DNA from: an uncultured Duncaniella sp.
Lineage (GTDB): Bacteria; Bacteroidota; Bacteroidia; Bacteroidales; Muribaculaceae
Assembly (NCBI GenBank): GCA_910588795.1
Contig: CAJURI010000087.1
Coordinates: forward strand, 1 to 6,353
Reading direction: 5' to 3'
DNA length: 6,353 nt
Shown here in pieces: positions 1 through 4,409 of the stretch (within the stretch, counting starts at the first letter, position 1; every line of letters starts with the position of its first letter). The translations under genes and the position numbers were made by a program. The notes under the pieces are model-generated. The model worked only from the letters and a program-made list of their open reading frames with translations, was not told the DNA's origin and did no database searches.

Positions 1-214
1 AGATCTTGTAGCCTCTCGAATTGAGGAAGTCCAGTGCTCCCTTGACACCCAAATGATCGGAGTCTTCGACTTGGCTTTCCTGACGCTGCGAGGGTCGGAG
101 TTCCTCTATCAGTTCATGAAAAACTTCTGTCGACACACTTCGGATAAGCTCTTTGAGCATACCGATGATGCCCGCGTTGTCGGCGGGCAAAGGATTCATA
201 ATACTTGTGTTCAT
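1..214 (-). CDS. Helix-turn-helix / excisionase-like protein, 5' part (runs off left edge)
   Basis: A minus-strand reading frame is open from ATG at 214 to the window edge, giving 71 residues with no stop. It begins MNTSIMNPLP; a second in-frame ATG lies at 199, so the true start is uncertain. Residues 19-40 look like an amphipathic helix rich in Leu, Ile and Glu, followed by a charged linker. The last visible residues, HLGVKGALDFLNSRGYKI, resemble the first helices of the HTH_17/excisionase fold found in small Bacteroidales DNA-binding proteins, where an 'LxxLxxxGYxIS' stretch leads into the recognition helix. That assignment is from memory of the family, and the decisive half is outside the window. 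Such proteins are common in integrative elements and may act as excisionase or replication accessory factors. No Shine-Dalgarno sequence and no well-formed promoter are visible directly upstream. A lone TAATTTTG at 483-476 (minus) is the only good -7 match nearby, and it lacks a properly spaced -33 element. Confidence 0.6.
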   Translation of the reverse strand, partial: MNTSIMNPLPADNAGIIGMLKELIRSVSTEVFHELIEELRPSQRQESQVEDSDHLGVKGALDFLNSRGYKI

Positions 215-344
215 TGTTGGATTGGATTTAGTGGGGTTGGAATTTTTGTTTAGAGACTCATAGCGCATAGGCTTACAGGGTGATTAACTCTGAATATGGT
301 TTCTTCCATACCAATATCTTGGGTGTTGCCGAGAGGGTTGAAAA

Positions 345-392
345 CGTCACGGCGGCCTCGGCTACACCCGGAGGGATTTAGCCGCTGTGACG
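345..392. repeat. Long stem-loop: 12-bp stem with inner helix
   Basis: Bases 345-356 pair with 381-392 over 12 consecutive positions, 11 Watson-Crick and one G-T wobble (351/386). Inside the 24-base loop, 357-361 can pair with 368-373 with one bulged G (370). Read on the minus strand, the stem is followed by TTTTC, so it could act as a minus-strand terminator upstream of the helix-turn-helix gene. On the plus strand no T-tract follows, so there it would be a structural element only. Confidence 0.55.
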
Positions 393-413
393 GTTGACAA
401 TTGAAAATAGCGA

Positions 414-473
414 GTCGGCTTGAAGCGCATGTCGGCGAAGCCGGTGCGCGGTGGCGAAGCCATCAAGACCGAC
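414..473. other. Three-way-junction inverted-repeat element
   Basis: The outer stem pairs 414-423 with 463-473, 10 bp with a single bulged A468. It encloses two hairpins. The first pairs 425-430 with 444-449 (five Watson-Crick pairs and one T-G) and continues as 433-436 with 440-443 around a GAA loop. The second pairs 452-455 with 459-462, also around GAA. Twenty-four pairs fit in 60 bases with only a few unpaired junction bases (424, 450-451). Both tips read GGCGAAGCC, which contains GCGAAGC, known to form a very stable mini-hairpin in single-stranded DNA. It may be a structured RNA on the plus strand or a DNA-level element; the sequence alone does not decide. Confidence 0.5.
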
Positions 474-600
474 CGCAAAATTAATTTGATTTACTGGGGT
501 CTGTACCATGCAAAATTCGGAAGAATGATGAAGTGTGTTTTATTTTCTTAGATTTCGGGTAGATACAAGACAAGCCGGACACTTATCGTGGCGCATGTCG
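425..600 (+). repeat. Ten-base direct repeat GCGCATGTCG, copies at 425-434 and 591-600
   Basis: The same 10-mer appears twice, 166 bases apart, and each time its GCGCAT forms the 5' arm of a hairpin. In the first copy it pairs with GTGCGC at 444-449, in the second with ATGCGT at 603-608. Reuse of one arm with differing partner arms suggests two diverged copies of the same structural module. Confidence 0.45.
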
Positions 601-636
601 AAATGCGTTCGGTAGGTATCGCGTTATGTTACGATA
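584..636. other. Nested hairpin module
   Basis: TATCGT at 584-589 pairs with ACGATA at 631-636 and encloses a hairpin in which 591-596 pairs with 603-608 (loop GTCGAA). The remainder, 609-630, has no strong internal pairing. The stems are only 6 bp, so this alone could be chance; its shared 10-mer with the 414-473 element is the reason to list it. Confidence 0.3.
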
Positions 637-696
637 TGGGTATAAGGAATCCTCCCTCTGCCTTTGAGGGAATTTTGGCGCGTATGGGTGCATGAA

Positions 697-751
697 GACC
701 TTATCCGCTTCCGTGCGGATTTGTGACGCGTCTGTCTGCGTCGGCGAGGTC
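697..751. other. Possible second three-way junction
   Basis: GACCT at 697-701 pairs with AGGTC at 747-751. Inside are two hairpins: ATCCGC 703-708 with GCGGAT 715-720 (loop 6), and GACGC 725-729 with GCGTC 738-742 (loop 8). The general design resembles the 414-473 element, but the stems are shorter (5, 6 and 5 bp). A further small hairpin, CCCTC 654-658 with GAGGG 666-670, precedes it. Confidence 0.3.
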
Positions 752-793
752 ATGGAAAATGCCCCTTATGACTTCGCAACACACGGCTTTCAA

Positions 794-820
794 AAAAGTT
801 CACTCGACAAGTGAATTTTT
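794..820. terminator. Bidirectional intrinsic terminator
   Basis: Bases 794-804 pair with 810-820 across 11 positions (one G-T wobble at 798/816) around a CGACA loop. The upstream arm begins with an A-run and the downstream arm ends in five Ts, so it has terminator form on both strands. No protein gene ends here on either strand. That implies it closes an unrecognised non-coding transcript from the left, blocks read-through from the right, or is left over from lost genes. Confidence 0.55.
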
Positions 821-901
821 AACATTTTAGCCCGAATTGTCTTGAATAAGTCGTGCGTTGTCCGATACGCGTCCGATGTTTTCCACGTTAAGCCAATAAA
901 T

Positions 902-937
902 TAAGATTGCCGGAAAGCGACTCTTCGCAATCCCTTA
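902..937. repeat. Bulged stem-loop
   Basis: TAAG 902-905 pairs with CTTA 934-937 and ATTGC 906-910 with GCAAT 927-931, leaving two Cs bulged on the 3' side. GAA 913-915 and TTC 924-926 can extend the helix inward. TTT follows on the plus strand, so it could be a weak terminator. Its function is unknown. Confidence 0.3.
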
Positions 938-944
938 TTTAAGT

Positions 945-1021
945 TACAAAAAATCTCAGACATATCCAAATTGTAGATGTGTAGGGACACATATTTTTGA
1001 AAATCAGGCGACGTTTTGGTG
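945..1021 (+). repeat. Imperfect direct repeat, copy A
   Basis: This copy shares ordered blocks with copy B at 1105-1191: TACAAAAA (945 / 1105), CCAAATT (966 / 1126), GATGTG (976 / 1137), TGAAAATCA (998 / 1169), ACG plus TTTGGTG (1011-1021 / 1181-1191). Between blocks the sequence has diverged and lengths differ (77 versus 87 bases). Five matching blocks in the same order point to an old duplication rather than chance. Confidence 0.5.
971..999 (+). promoter_or_regulatory. Possible plus-strand promoter
   Basis: TTG at 971-973, 18 bases, then TATTTTTG at 992-999, an exact TAnnTTTG match. The spacer is two bases shorter than in the thrS promoter. It would start transcription near 1005, about 370 bases before thrS, so it could be a secondary thrS promoter or drive a short RNA. 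It lies inside repeat copy A and is not preserved in copy B. Confidence 0.3.
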
Positions 1022-1104
1022 TCTCAGTTATTCTTTTTCGCCGTTCAATAACTCCCAATCTGGAATGTCTTTTATACTATCCTCCCGGACAGTCTATATT
1101 AATA

Positions 1105-1191
1105 TACAAAAACTTTCCGAGATTACCAAATTTCAAGATGTGAAAAGCGCACTTTTATCATAAAACACTGAAAATCAACAACGCTTTGGTG
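1105..1191 (+). repeat. Imperfect direct repeat, copy B
   Basis: This is the second copy of the unit described at 945-1021. It ends nine bases before the A-run of the hairpin at 1205-1230. The roughly 80 bases between the copies are not repeated. No gene is recognised in either copy. Confidence 0.5.
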
Positions 1192-1199
1192 CTACATAG

Positions 1200-1230
1200 A
1201 AAAAGGACACCGGGATCCCTCCCGATGTCC
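1200..1230 (-). terminator. Intrinsic terminator on the minus strand
   Basis: GGACA 1205-1209 pairs with TGTCC 1226-1230 and CGGGA 1211-1215 with TCCCG 1220-1224, separated by one C/A mismatch (1210/1225), around a TCCC loop. On the minus strand the hairpin is followed directly by five Ts (1204-1200). On the plus strand the following bases are AACCACTAAA, so it is not a plus-strand terminator. It closes the proposed divergent RNA. Confidence 0.65.
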
Positions 1231-1281
1231 AACCACTAAATCCACGTCAAAAATGAAACAAAAACATTATGACGTTGAATC
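1200..1281 (-). ncRNA. Candidate short RNA divergent from thrS
   Basis: On the minus strand a Bacteroidetes-type promoter (1318-1287) is followed about 50 bases later by a hairpin with a U-tract (1230-1200), which defines a transcript of roughly 80 nt starting near 1281. Its 5' part can form a hairpin: TGACGT 1270-1275 against ACGTCA 1244-1249. An unpaired linker and the terminator hairpin follow. No substantial protein frame is present; the only ATG gives a six-residue peptide, MFLFHF (1267-1247). The layout of promoter, 5' hairpin, linker and intrinsic terminator is typical of small RNAs. It could equally be an aborted divergent transcript from a two-way promoter. Existence and ends are inferred, not observed. 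Confidence 0.45.
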
Positions 1282-1283
1282 AA

Positions 1284-1314
1284 TTGCAAAATTACACATT
1301 TTTCGTTACCTTTG
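1284..1314 (+). promoter_or_regulatory. thrS operon promoter
   Basis: TTG (1284-1286), 20-base spacer, TACCTTTG (1307-1314), matching the -33/-7 consensus used by the main sigma factor of Bacteroidetes. Transcription should start near 1320, leaving a leader of about 53 nt before thrS. This is the best plus-strand promoter upstream of the cluster. Confidence 0.75.
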
Positions 1315-1318
1315 CAAA
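1287..1318 (-). promoter_or_regulatory. Minus-strand Bacteroidetes promoter
   Basis: Read on the minus strand: TTTG (1318-1315), 20-base spacer, TAATTTTG (1294-1287), an exact TAnnTTTG. The spacer equals that of the overlapping thrS promoter on the other strand. The two share the palindromic TTTGCAAA at 1311-1318 and TTGCAA at 1284-1289, so each -33 element abuts the other's -7 element. Confidence 0.5.
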
Positions 1319-1334
1319 CTGAAACAGAAACAGC

Positions 1335-1358
1335 GGGGAGTCGTCCGTATGTCTCCCC
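1335..1358 (+). promoter_or_regulatory. thrS leader hairpin, possible ThrRS operator
   Basis: GGGGAG 1335-1340 pairs with CTCCCC 1353-1358, leaving a 12-base loop TCGTCCGTATGT. Past a T/T mismatch, C1342 can pair with G1351. The hairpin fills most of the predicted short leader and ends 15 bases before the thrS ATG. The loop contains CGT twice (1342-1344, 1346-1348), the DNA form of a threonine anticodon. E. coli ThrRS represses its own translation by binding a leader hairpin that mimics the tRNA-Thr anticodon arm; whether this hairpin does the same is inference. Confidence 0.4.
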
Positions 1359-1373
1359 CACATATATAATATA

Positions 1374-3317
1374 ATGGAATCAATCAATATCACATTCCCC
1401 GACGGCAGCGTAAAGCAATACGCCAAGGGCTCGACCCCACTGCAGATAGCTGAAAGCCTGTCGTCACAGTTGGCACGCGATGTGCTCGCAGCCACAGTCA
1501 ATGACAAAGAATGGGACCTCGCACGCCCCATCGACGAAGACGCCACCCTGAAACTCCACAAGTGGGAGGACCCCGAAGGCAAGCACGCATTCTGGCACTC
1601 ATCGGCCCATCTTCTCGCAGAGGCACTGCAGGAACTGTATCCCGGTGTGAAATTCGGCATCGGACCGGCTATCGAAAACGGTTTCTATTACGACATAGAT
1701 CCGGGAGAGAACCAGCTCACATCGGCCGACTTCGCAAAAATCGAGAAAAAGATGATCGAGCTCGCCCAGGAGAAGCAGCCAATCGTACGCGCTGACATCT
1801 CCAAAGCCGATGCTCTCAAGATGTTTGGCGACCGCGGCGAAGAGTACAAATGCGAACTGATATCCGAGCTTGAGGACGGACACATCACCACATACACCCA
1901 AGGCTCGTTCACCGACCTGTGCCGCGGGCCCCATATCCCCAACACCGCCCCCATCAAGGCTGCAAAGGTCACCTCGCTTGCCGGAGCATTCTGGCGCGGC
2001 GACGAAAAGCGCAAGCAGCTCGTGCGCGTGTACGGCATCACATTCCCAAAGAAGAAGATGCTCGACGAATACCTGACACTCCTTGAAGAGGCCAAGAAGC
2101 GCGACCACCGCAAGCTCGGAAAGGAGATGGAGCTCTTCGCATTCTCTCAGAACGTAGGAGCAGGACTTCCCCTCTGGCTCCCCAAAGGCACCGCACTGCG
2201 CGACCGCCTGGAGCAGTTCCTCCGCAAGATACAGAAGCAGTATGGCTACCAGCAGGTTATCACTCCCCACATAGGCAACAAGAATCTCTACGTCACCTCC
2301 GGGCACTATGCAAAGTACGGCAAAGACTCCTTCCAGCCCATACACACACCCGAGGAAGGTGAGGAATACCTGCTCAAACCCATGAACTGCCCTCACCACT
2401 GCGAGATATTCCGCGCATTGCCGCGCAGCTACCGCGACCTGCCGCTGCGTCTCGCCGAATTCGGCACAGTGTATCGCTACGAGCAGAGCGGCGAGCTCCA
2501 CGGGCTGACCCGAGTGAGAGGCTTCACGCAGGACGACGCACACATCTACTGCGCTCCCGACCAGATAAAGGGTGAATTCCTCAAGGTGATGGACATCATC
2601 TTCTACATCTTCAAGGCCCTTAAGTTCGACAACTTCGAGGCTCAGATATCGCTCCGCGACCCGGCTCACAAAGAGAAGTACATCGGAAGCGACGAGAACT
2701 GGCATCTTGCCGAGCAGGCCATCATAGACGCCTGTGCAGAGAAAGGCCTGAAAGCCCGCACAGAGCTTGGCGAGGCAGCATTCTACGGGCCCAAACTCGA
2801 CTTCATGGTCAAGGACGCGCTCGGACGCCGCTGGCAGCTCGGGACAATACAGGTCGACTACAACCTGCCCGAACGCTTCCAGCTCGAATACACCGGCAGC
2901 GACAACCAGAAGCACCGTCCGGTGATGATACACCGCGCGCCATTCGGATCGATGGAACGATTCGTGGCTGTGCTCCTCGAGCACACCGCCGGACGTTTCC
3001 CGCTTTGGCTCGCTCCCGAACAGGCAGTGGTGCTTCCCATATCAGAGAAGTTCAACGACTATGCCTACGAGGTTGCAAAGCAGCTCAACGCACAGGACAT
3101 ACGCACCCAGGTCGACGACCGCAACGAGAAGATCGGTAAGAAAATACGCGACAACGAACTTAAACGCATCCCCTATATGCTCATCGTAGGCGAAAAAGAA
3201 GCCGAAAATGGTGAAATTTCTGTAAGAAAACAGGGCGAAGGTGATAAAGGTTCGATGAAAATTGCTAACTTTGCAGCCGAATTGACTCGCGAAGTCAACG
3301 AGATGATTAACCAGTAA
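1374..3317 (+). CDS. thrS: Threonine--tRNA ligase (ThrRS)
   Basis: Charges tRNA-Thr with threonine in the cytoplasm and hydrolyses mischarged Ser-tRNA-Thr. The 647 residues match the family's usual 640-650. Order: TGS domain (about 1-62); editing domain with the HxxxH motif (H75, H79) and the second-half motif around C183 and H187 (DLCRGPH); class II catalytic core (about 245-540); C-terminal anticodon-binding domain (about 549-640). Expected zinc ligands in the core are C339 (MNCPHHC), H390 (TQDDAHIYC) and H520 (MIHRAPFGS). Motif 2 is around YRYEQSG/RVRGFTQDD, and motif 3 ends at R529 (GSMERF). The HRAPFGSMERF form is typical of Bacteroidetes. All key residues are present, so it should be active. 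The ATG at 1374 places the TGS domain correctly. It is first in the cluster, with its promoter about 60 bases upstream and a hairpin in the leader. The last 120 bases are distinctly AT-richer (about 42-43% GC) than the body. Confidence 0.98.
   Translation: MESINITFPDGSVKQYAKGSTPLQIAESLSSQLARDVLAATVNDKEWDLARPIDEDATLKLHKWEDPEGKHAFWHSSAHLLAEALQELYPGVKFGIGPAIENGFYYDIDPGENQLTSADFAKIEKKMIELAQEKQPIVRADISKADALKMFGDRGEEYKCELISELEDGHITTYTQGSFTDLCRGPHIPNTAPIKAAKVTSLAGAFWRGDEKRKQLVRVYGITFPKKKMLDEYLTLLEEAKKRDHRKLGKEMELFAFSQNVGAGLPLWLPKGTALRDRLEQFLRKIQKQYGYQQVITPHIGNKNLYVTSGHYAKYGKDSFQPIHTPEEGEEYLLKPMNCPHHCEIFRALPRSYRDLPLRLAEFGTVYRYEQSGELHGLTRVRGFTQDDAHIYCAPDQIKGEFLKVMDIIFYIFKALKFDNFEAQISLRDPAHKEKYIGSDENWHLAEQAIIDACAEKGLKARTELGEAAFYGPKLDFMVKDALGRRWQLGTIQVDYNLPERFQLEYTGSDNQKHRPVMIHRAPFGSMERFVAVLLEHTAGRFPLWLAPEQAVVLPISEKFNDYAYEVAKQLNAQDIRTQVDDRNEKIGKKIRDNELKRIPYMLIVGEKEAENGEISVRKQGEGDKGSMKIANFAAELTREVNEMINQ
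3266..3273 (+). promoter_or_regulatory. Possible internal promoter (-7 element) for infC-rpmI-rplT
   Basis: TAACTTTG is an exact TAnnTTTG match inside the 3' end of thrS, 75 bases before the infC start. It sits where thrS GC drops to about 43% (3181-3300). No good -33 element is present: the nearest candidate, GTG at 3241-3243, has a 22-base spacer. In E. coli infC also has promoters within thrS, which makes an internal promoter here plausible. Confidence 0.35.
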
Positions 3318-3347
3318 CCCTAAAAACAAGACTTTTACAACCCCTGA

Positions 3348-3932
3348 ATGGAGAAAAAACCTTTCACCCCTCGTCCTCCCCGTCCCAACAACGGGCCCCG
3401 TCGCCCCTTTGTCCCCAACAAAGAGAAAGACCCCTACGCTACCAATGAGCGCATCCGTGCACGCGAAGTGCGACTCGTAGGCGACAACGTTGAGACAGGC
3501 ATCTACTCCATCCAGGAAGCGTTGAAGCTTGCCGAGGAACTGGAGCTCGACCTTATAGAGATCTCACCCACCGCCGAGCCGCCGGTATGCAAGATACTTG
3601 ACTATCAGAAATTCCTCTACCAGCAGAAGAAGCGTCAGAAGGAACAGAAAGCCAAGGCGACCAAGGTAGTGGTCAAGGAGATCCGTTTCGGTCCGCAGAC
3701 TGACGACCATGACTACAACTTCAAGCTCAAGCATGCCATCGGCTTCCTGCAGGAAGGTGCCAAAGTCAAGGCCTACGTGTTCTTCAAAGGACGTTCCATC
3801 CTCTTCAAGGAGCAAGGCGAAGTGCTGCTCCTGAGGTTTGCCAACGATCTTGAGGAATACGGCAAAGTAGACCAGATGCCCGTGCTCGAAGGGAAGCGCA
3901 TGATCATAATGCTCAGCCCCAAGAAGAAGTAG
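3348..3932 (+). CDS. infC: Translation initiation factor IF-3
   Basis: Binds the 30S subunit, prevents premature 50S joining and checks start-codon/initiator-tRNA pairing. The 194 residues comprise a Pro/Arg/Lys-rich N-terminal tail (1-28), the IF3 N-domain beginning at NERIRAREVRLVG (33-45), the family signature region at VCKILDYQKFLYQQKKR (80-96), a lysine-rich linker helix, and the C-domain (about 108-192) with VKEIRFGP, the DDHDYNFKLKHAIGFLQEG stretch and KAYVFFKGR. The extra tail makes it slightly longer than E. coli IF3 (180 residues). Glutamine at position 87 replaces the usual Gly/Ser of the signature. It starts 30 bases after the thrS stop, so it is probably co-transcribed. The start codon is an ordinary ATG, whereas E. 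coli infC uses AUU and is autoregulated through it; that mechanism is therefore unlikely here. No Shine-Dalgarno sequence is visible. Confidence 0.97.
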   Translation: MEKKPFTPRPPRPNNGPRRPFVPNKEKDPYATNERIRAREVRLVGDNVETGIYSIQEALKLAEELELDLIEISPTAEPPVCKILDYQKFLYQQKKRQKEQKAKATKVVVKEIRFGPQTDDHDYNFKLKHAIGFLQEGAKVKAYVFFKGRSILFKEQGEVLLLRFANDLEEYGKVDQMPVLEGKRMIIMLSPKKK

Positions 3933-3948
3933 CCGTCACCCCCGCGCA

Positions 3949-4022
3949 GGCCTGTCAGTTCACGACAAGCCGCACACCAGAAAAAGCAACTACAGGCGCG
4001 CCGGTCCCAATTGATCACCGGC
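3949..4022 (+). promoter_or_regulatory. Two hairpins in the infC-rpmI gap
   Basis: The first pairs GGC 3949-3951 and TGTC 3953-3956 with GACA 3964-3967 and GCC 3969-3971 around a 7-base loop, with one C/A mismatch. The second pairs GCCGGT 4000-4005 with ACCGGC 4017-4022 around an 11-base loop. A T-stretch (ATTTTT) follows only some 20 bases later, so neither looks like a terminator. They may belong to a ribosomal-protein leader in front of rpmI. Confidence 0.3.
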
Positions 4023-4059
4023 CGCCAAGAATCAAATCATATTTTTAACAACATTCAAA

Positions 4060-4257
4060 ATGCCAAAGATTAAGACTAATTCCGGTGCCAAAAAGAGGTT
4101 CGCCCTTACCGGAACAGGAAAGATCAAGAGAAAACATGCCTACAAGAGCCACATCCTGACCAAAAAGACCAAGAAGCAGAAGCGCAACCTGACCCACGTC
4201 AGCACCGTAGCCAACGCCAACAAGTCAAGTGTCAAAGAGCTCCTCGCACTCAAGTAA
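4060..4257 (+). CDS. rpmI: 50S ribosomal protein L35 (bL35)
   Basis: A small basic protein of the large ribosomal subunit that binds 23S rRNA. The 65 residues are the normal family length. The N-terminus MPKIKTNSGAKKRF carries the L35 signature (IKTxxGAxKRF), followed by the typical TGTGKIKRKHAYKSH and the lysine cluster TKKTKKQKRNL. The start is unambiguous, as the conserved MPK begins at the ATG; the preceding bases are A-rich with no Shine-Dalgarno sequence. It lies 127 bases after infC, with two hairpins in between, and 152 bases before rplT. Both gaps are longer than usual for this gene pair. Confidence 0.97.
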   Translation: MPKIKTNSGAKKRFALTGTGKIKRKHAYKSHILTKKTKKQKRNLTHVSTVANANKSSVKELLALK

Positions 4258-4287
4258 TCTCACAAGAGCCGAGACTAAAACGACATC

Positions 4288-4306
4288 TTTTCTCCGATCG
4301 AGAAAA
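4288..4306 (+). promoter_or_regulatory. Small hairpin after rpmI
   Basis: TTTTCTC 4288-4294 pairs with GAGAAAA 4300-4306 around CGATC. ACG 4280-4282 and CGT 4309-4311 can extend it across an internal loop. It is A/T-rich and not followed by a T-run, so it is not a terminator. It may be part of the larger structured segment preceding rplT. Confidence 0.25.
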
Positions 4307-4326
4307 AACGTGATTTAATTCCAATT

Positions 4327-4392
4327 CCGTTAACCGAACGGTCAGCCACCCCGAACTATTCAAACCAAGAGCATAATGTGCCGCTGACGTTC
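4327..4392 (+). promoter_or_regulatory. Candidate rplT leader with two competing folds
   Basis: Fold 1: CCGTT 4327-4331 pairs with AACGG 4337-4341 around AACCG. Fold 2: GAACG 4336-4340 and TCAGC 4342-4346 pair with GCTGA 4383-4387 and CGTTC 4388-4392, 10 Watson-Crick pairs with a single bulged G4341. The folds share bases 4337-4341 and exclude each other. Fold 2 ends 17 bases before the rplT ATG, where it could affect initiation. L20 is a known autorepressor acting on structured mRNA leaders in E. coli and Bacillus, and a Bacteroidales-1 RNA motif has been linked, as I recall, to L20 genes. Whether this segment is that motif cannot be tested here. Confidence 0.45.
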
Positions 4393-4409
4393 ACAAAACA
4401 TTTCACAAA

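Larger units (their letters stand above)
215..1373. other. 1.16-kb region without a convincing protein gene, rich in inverted and direct repeats
   Basis: No frame here longer than about 40 codons looks like a real gene. The left part (about 345-820) is dense in stem-loops and ends in a terminator. The middle (about 945-1191) is AT-rich and holds an imperfect direct repeat. The right end (1284-1373) carries the thrS promoter and leader. No tRNA, and none of the tmRNA, RNase P or rRNA signatures I know, was recognised. The length is unusual beside a housekeeping operon and fits the flank of an inserted or decaying element, but no transposase, integrase or att core can be identified. Confidence 0.7.

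Noticed and set aside
53..253. Plus-strand 66-codon frame at the left edge
   Set aside because: It overlaps the minus-strand helix-turn-helix frame, which has the more protein-like composition and stays open to the edge. No promoter or homology supports the plus-strand reading.
429..551. Plus-strand 40-codon frame starting MSAKPVRGGEAIKTD
   Set aside because: It starts inside the three-way-junction element and has no promoter. The composition is plausible, but nothing shows it is translated, and I cannot place it in a family.
752..814. Plus-strand 20-codon frame (MENAPYDFATHGFQKSSLDK)
   Set aside because: It runs into the terminator stem at 794-820 and is too short to judge.
1253..1369. Plus-strand 38-codon frame (MKQKHYDVES...) ahead of thrS
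   Set aside because: It spans the thrS promoter, so its start would not be on the main transcript. No family resemblance.
1599..2984. Long minus-strand open frame (461 codons) antisense to thrS
   Set aside because: It lies entirely within a complete ThrRS gene whose catalytic residues are all intact. The peptide has no recognisable motif, and GC-rich codon bias in thrS explains the open opposite frame.
4376..4387. Three-codon frame (Met-Cys-Arg-stop) inside the rplT leader stem
   Set aside because: Such tiny frames arise readily by chance, and no attenuator arrangement follows it.
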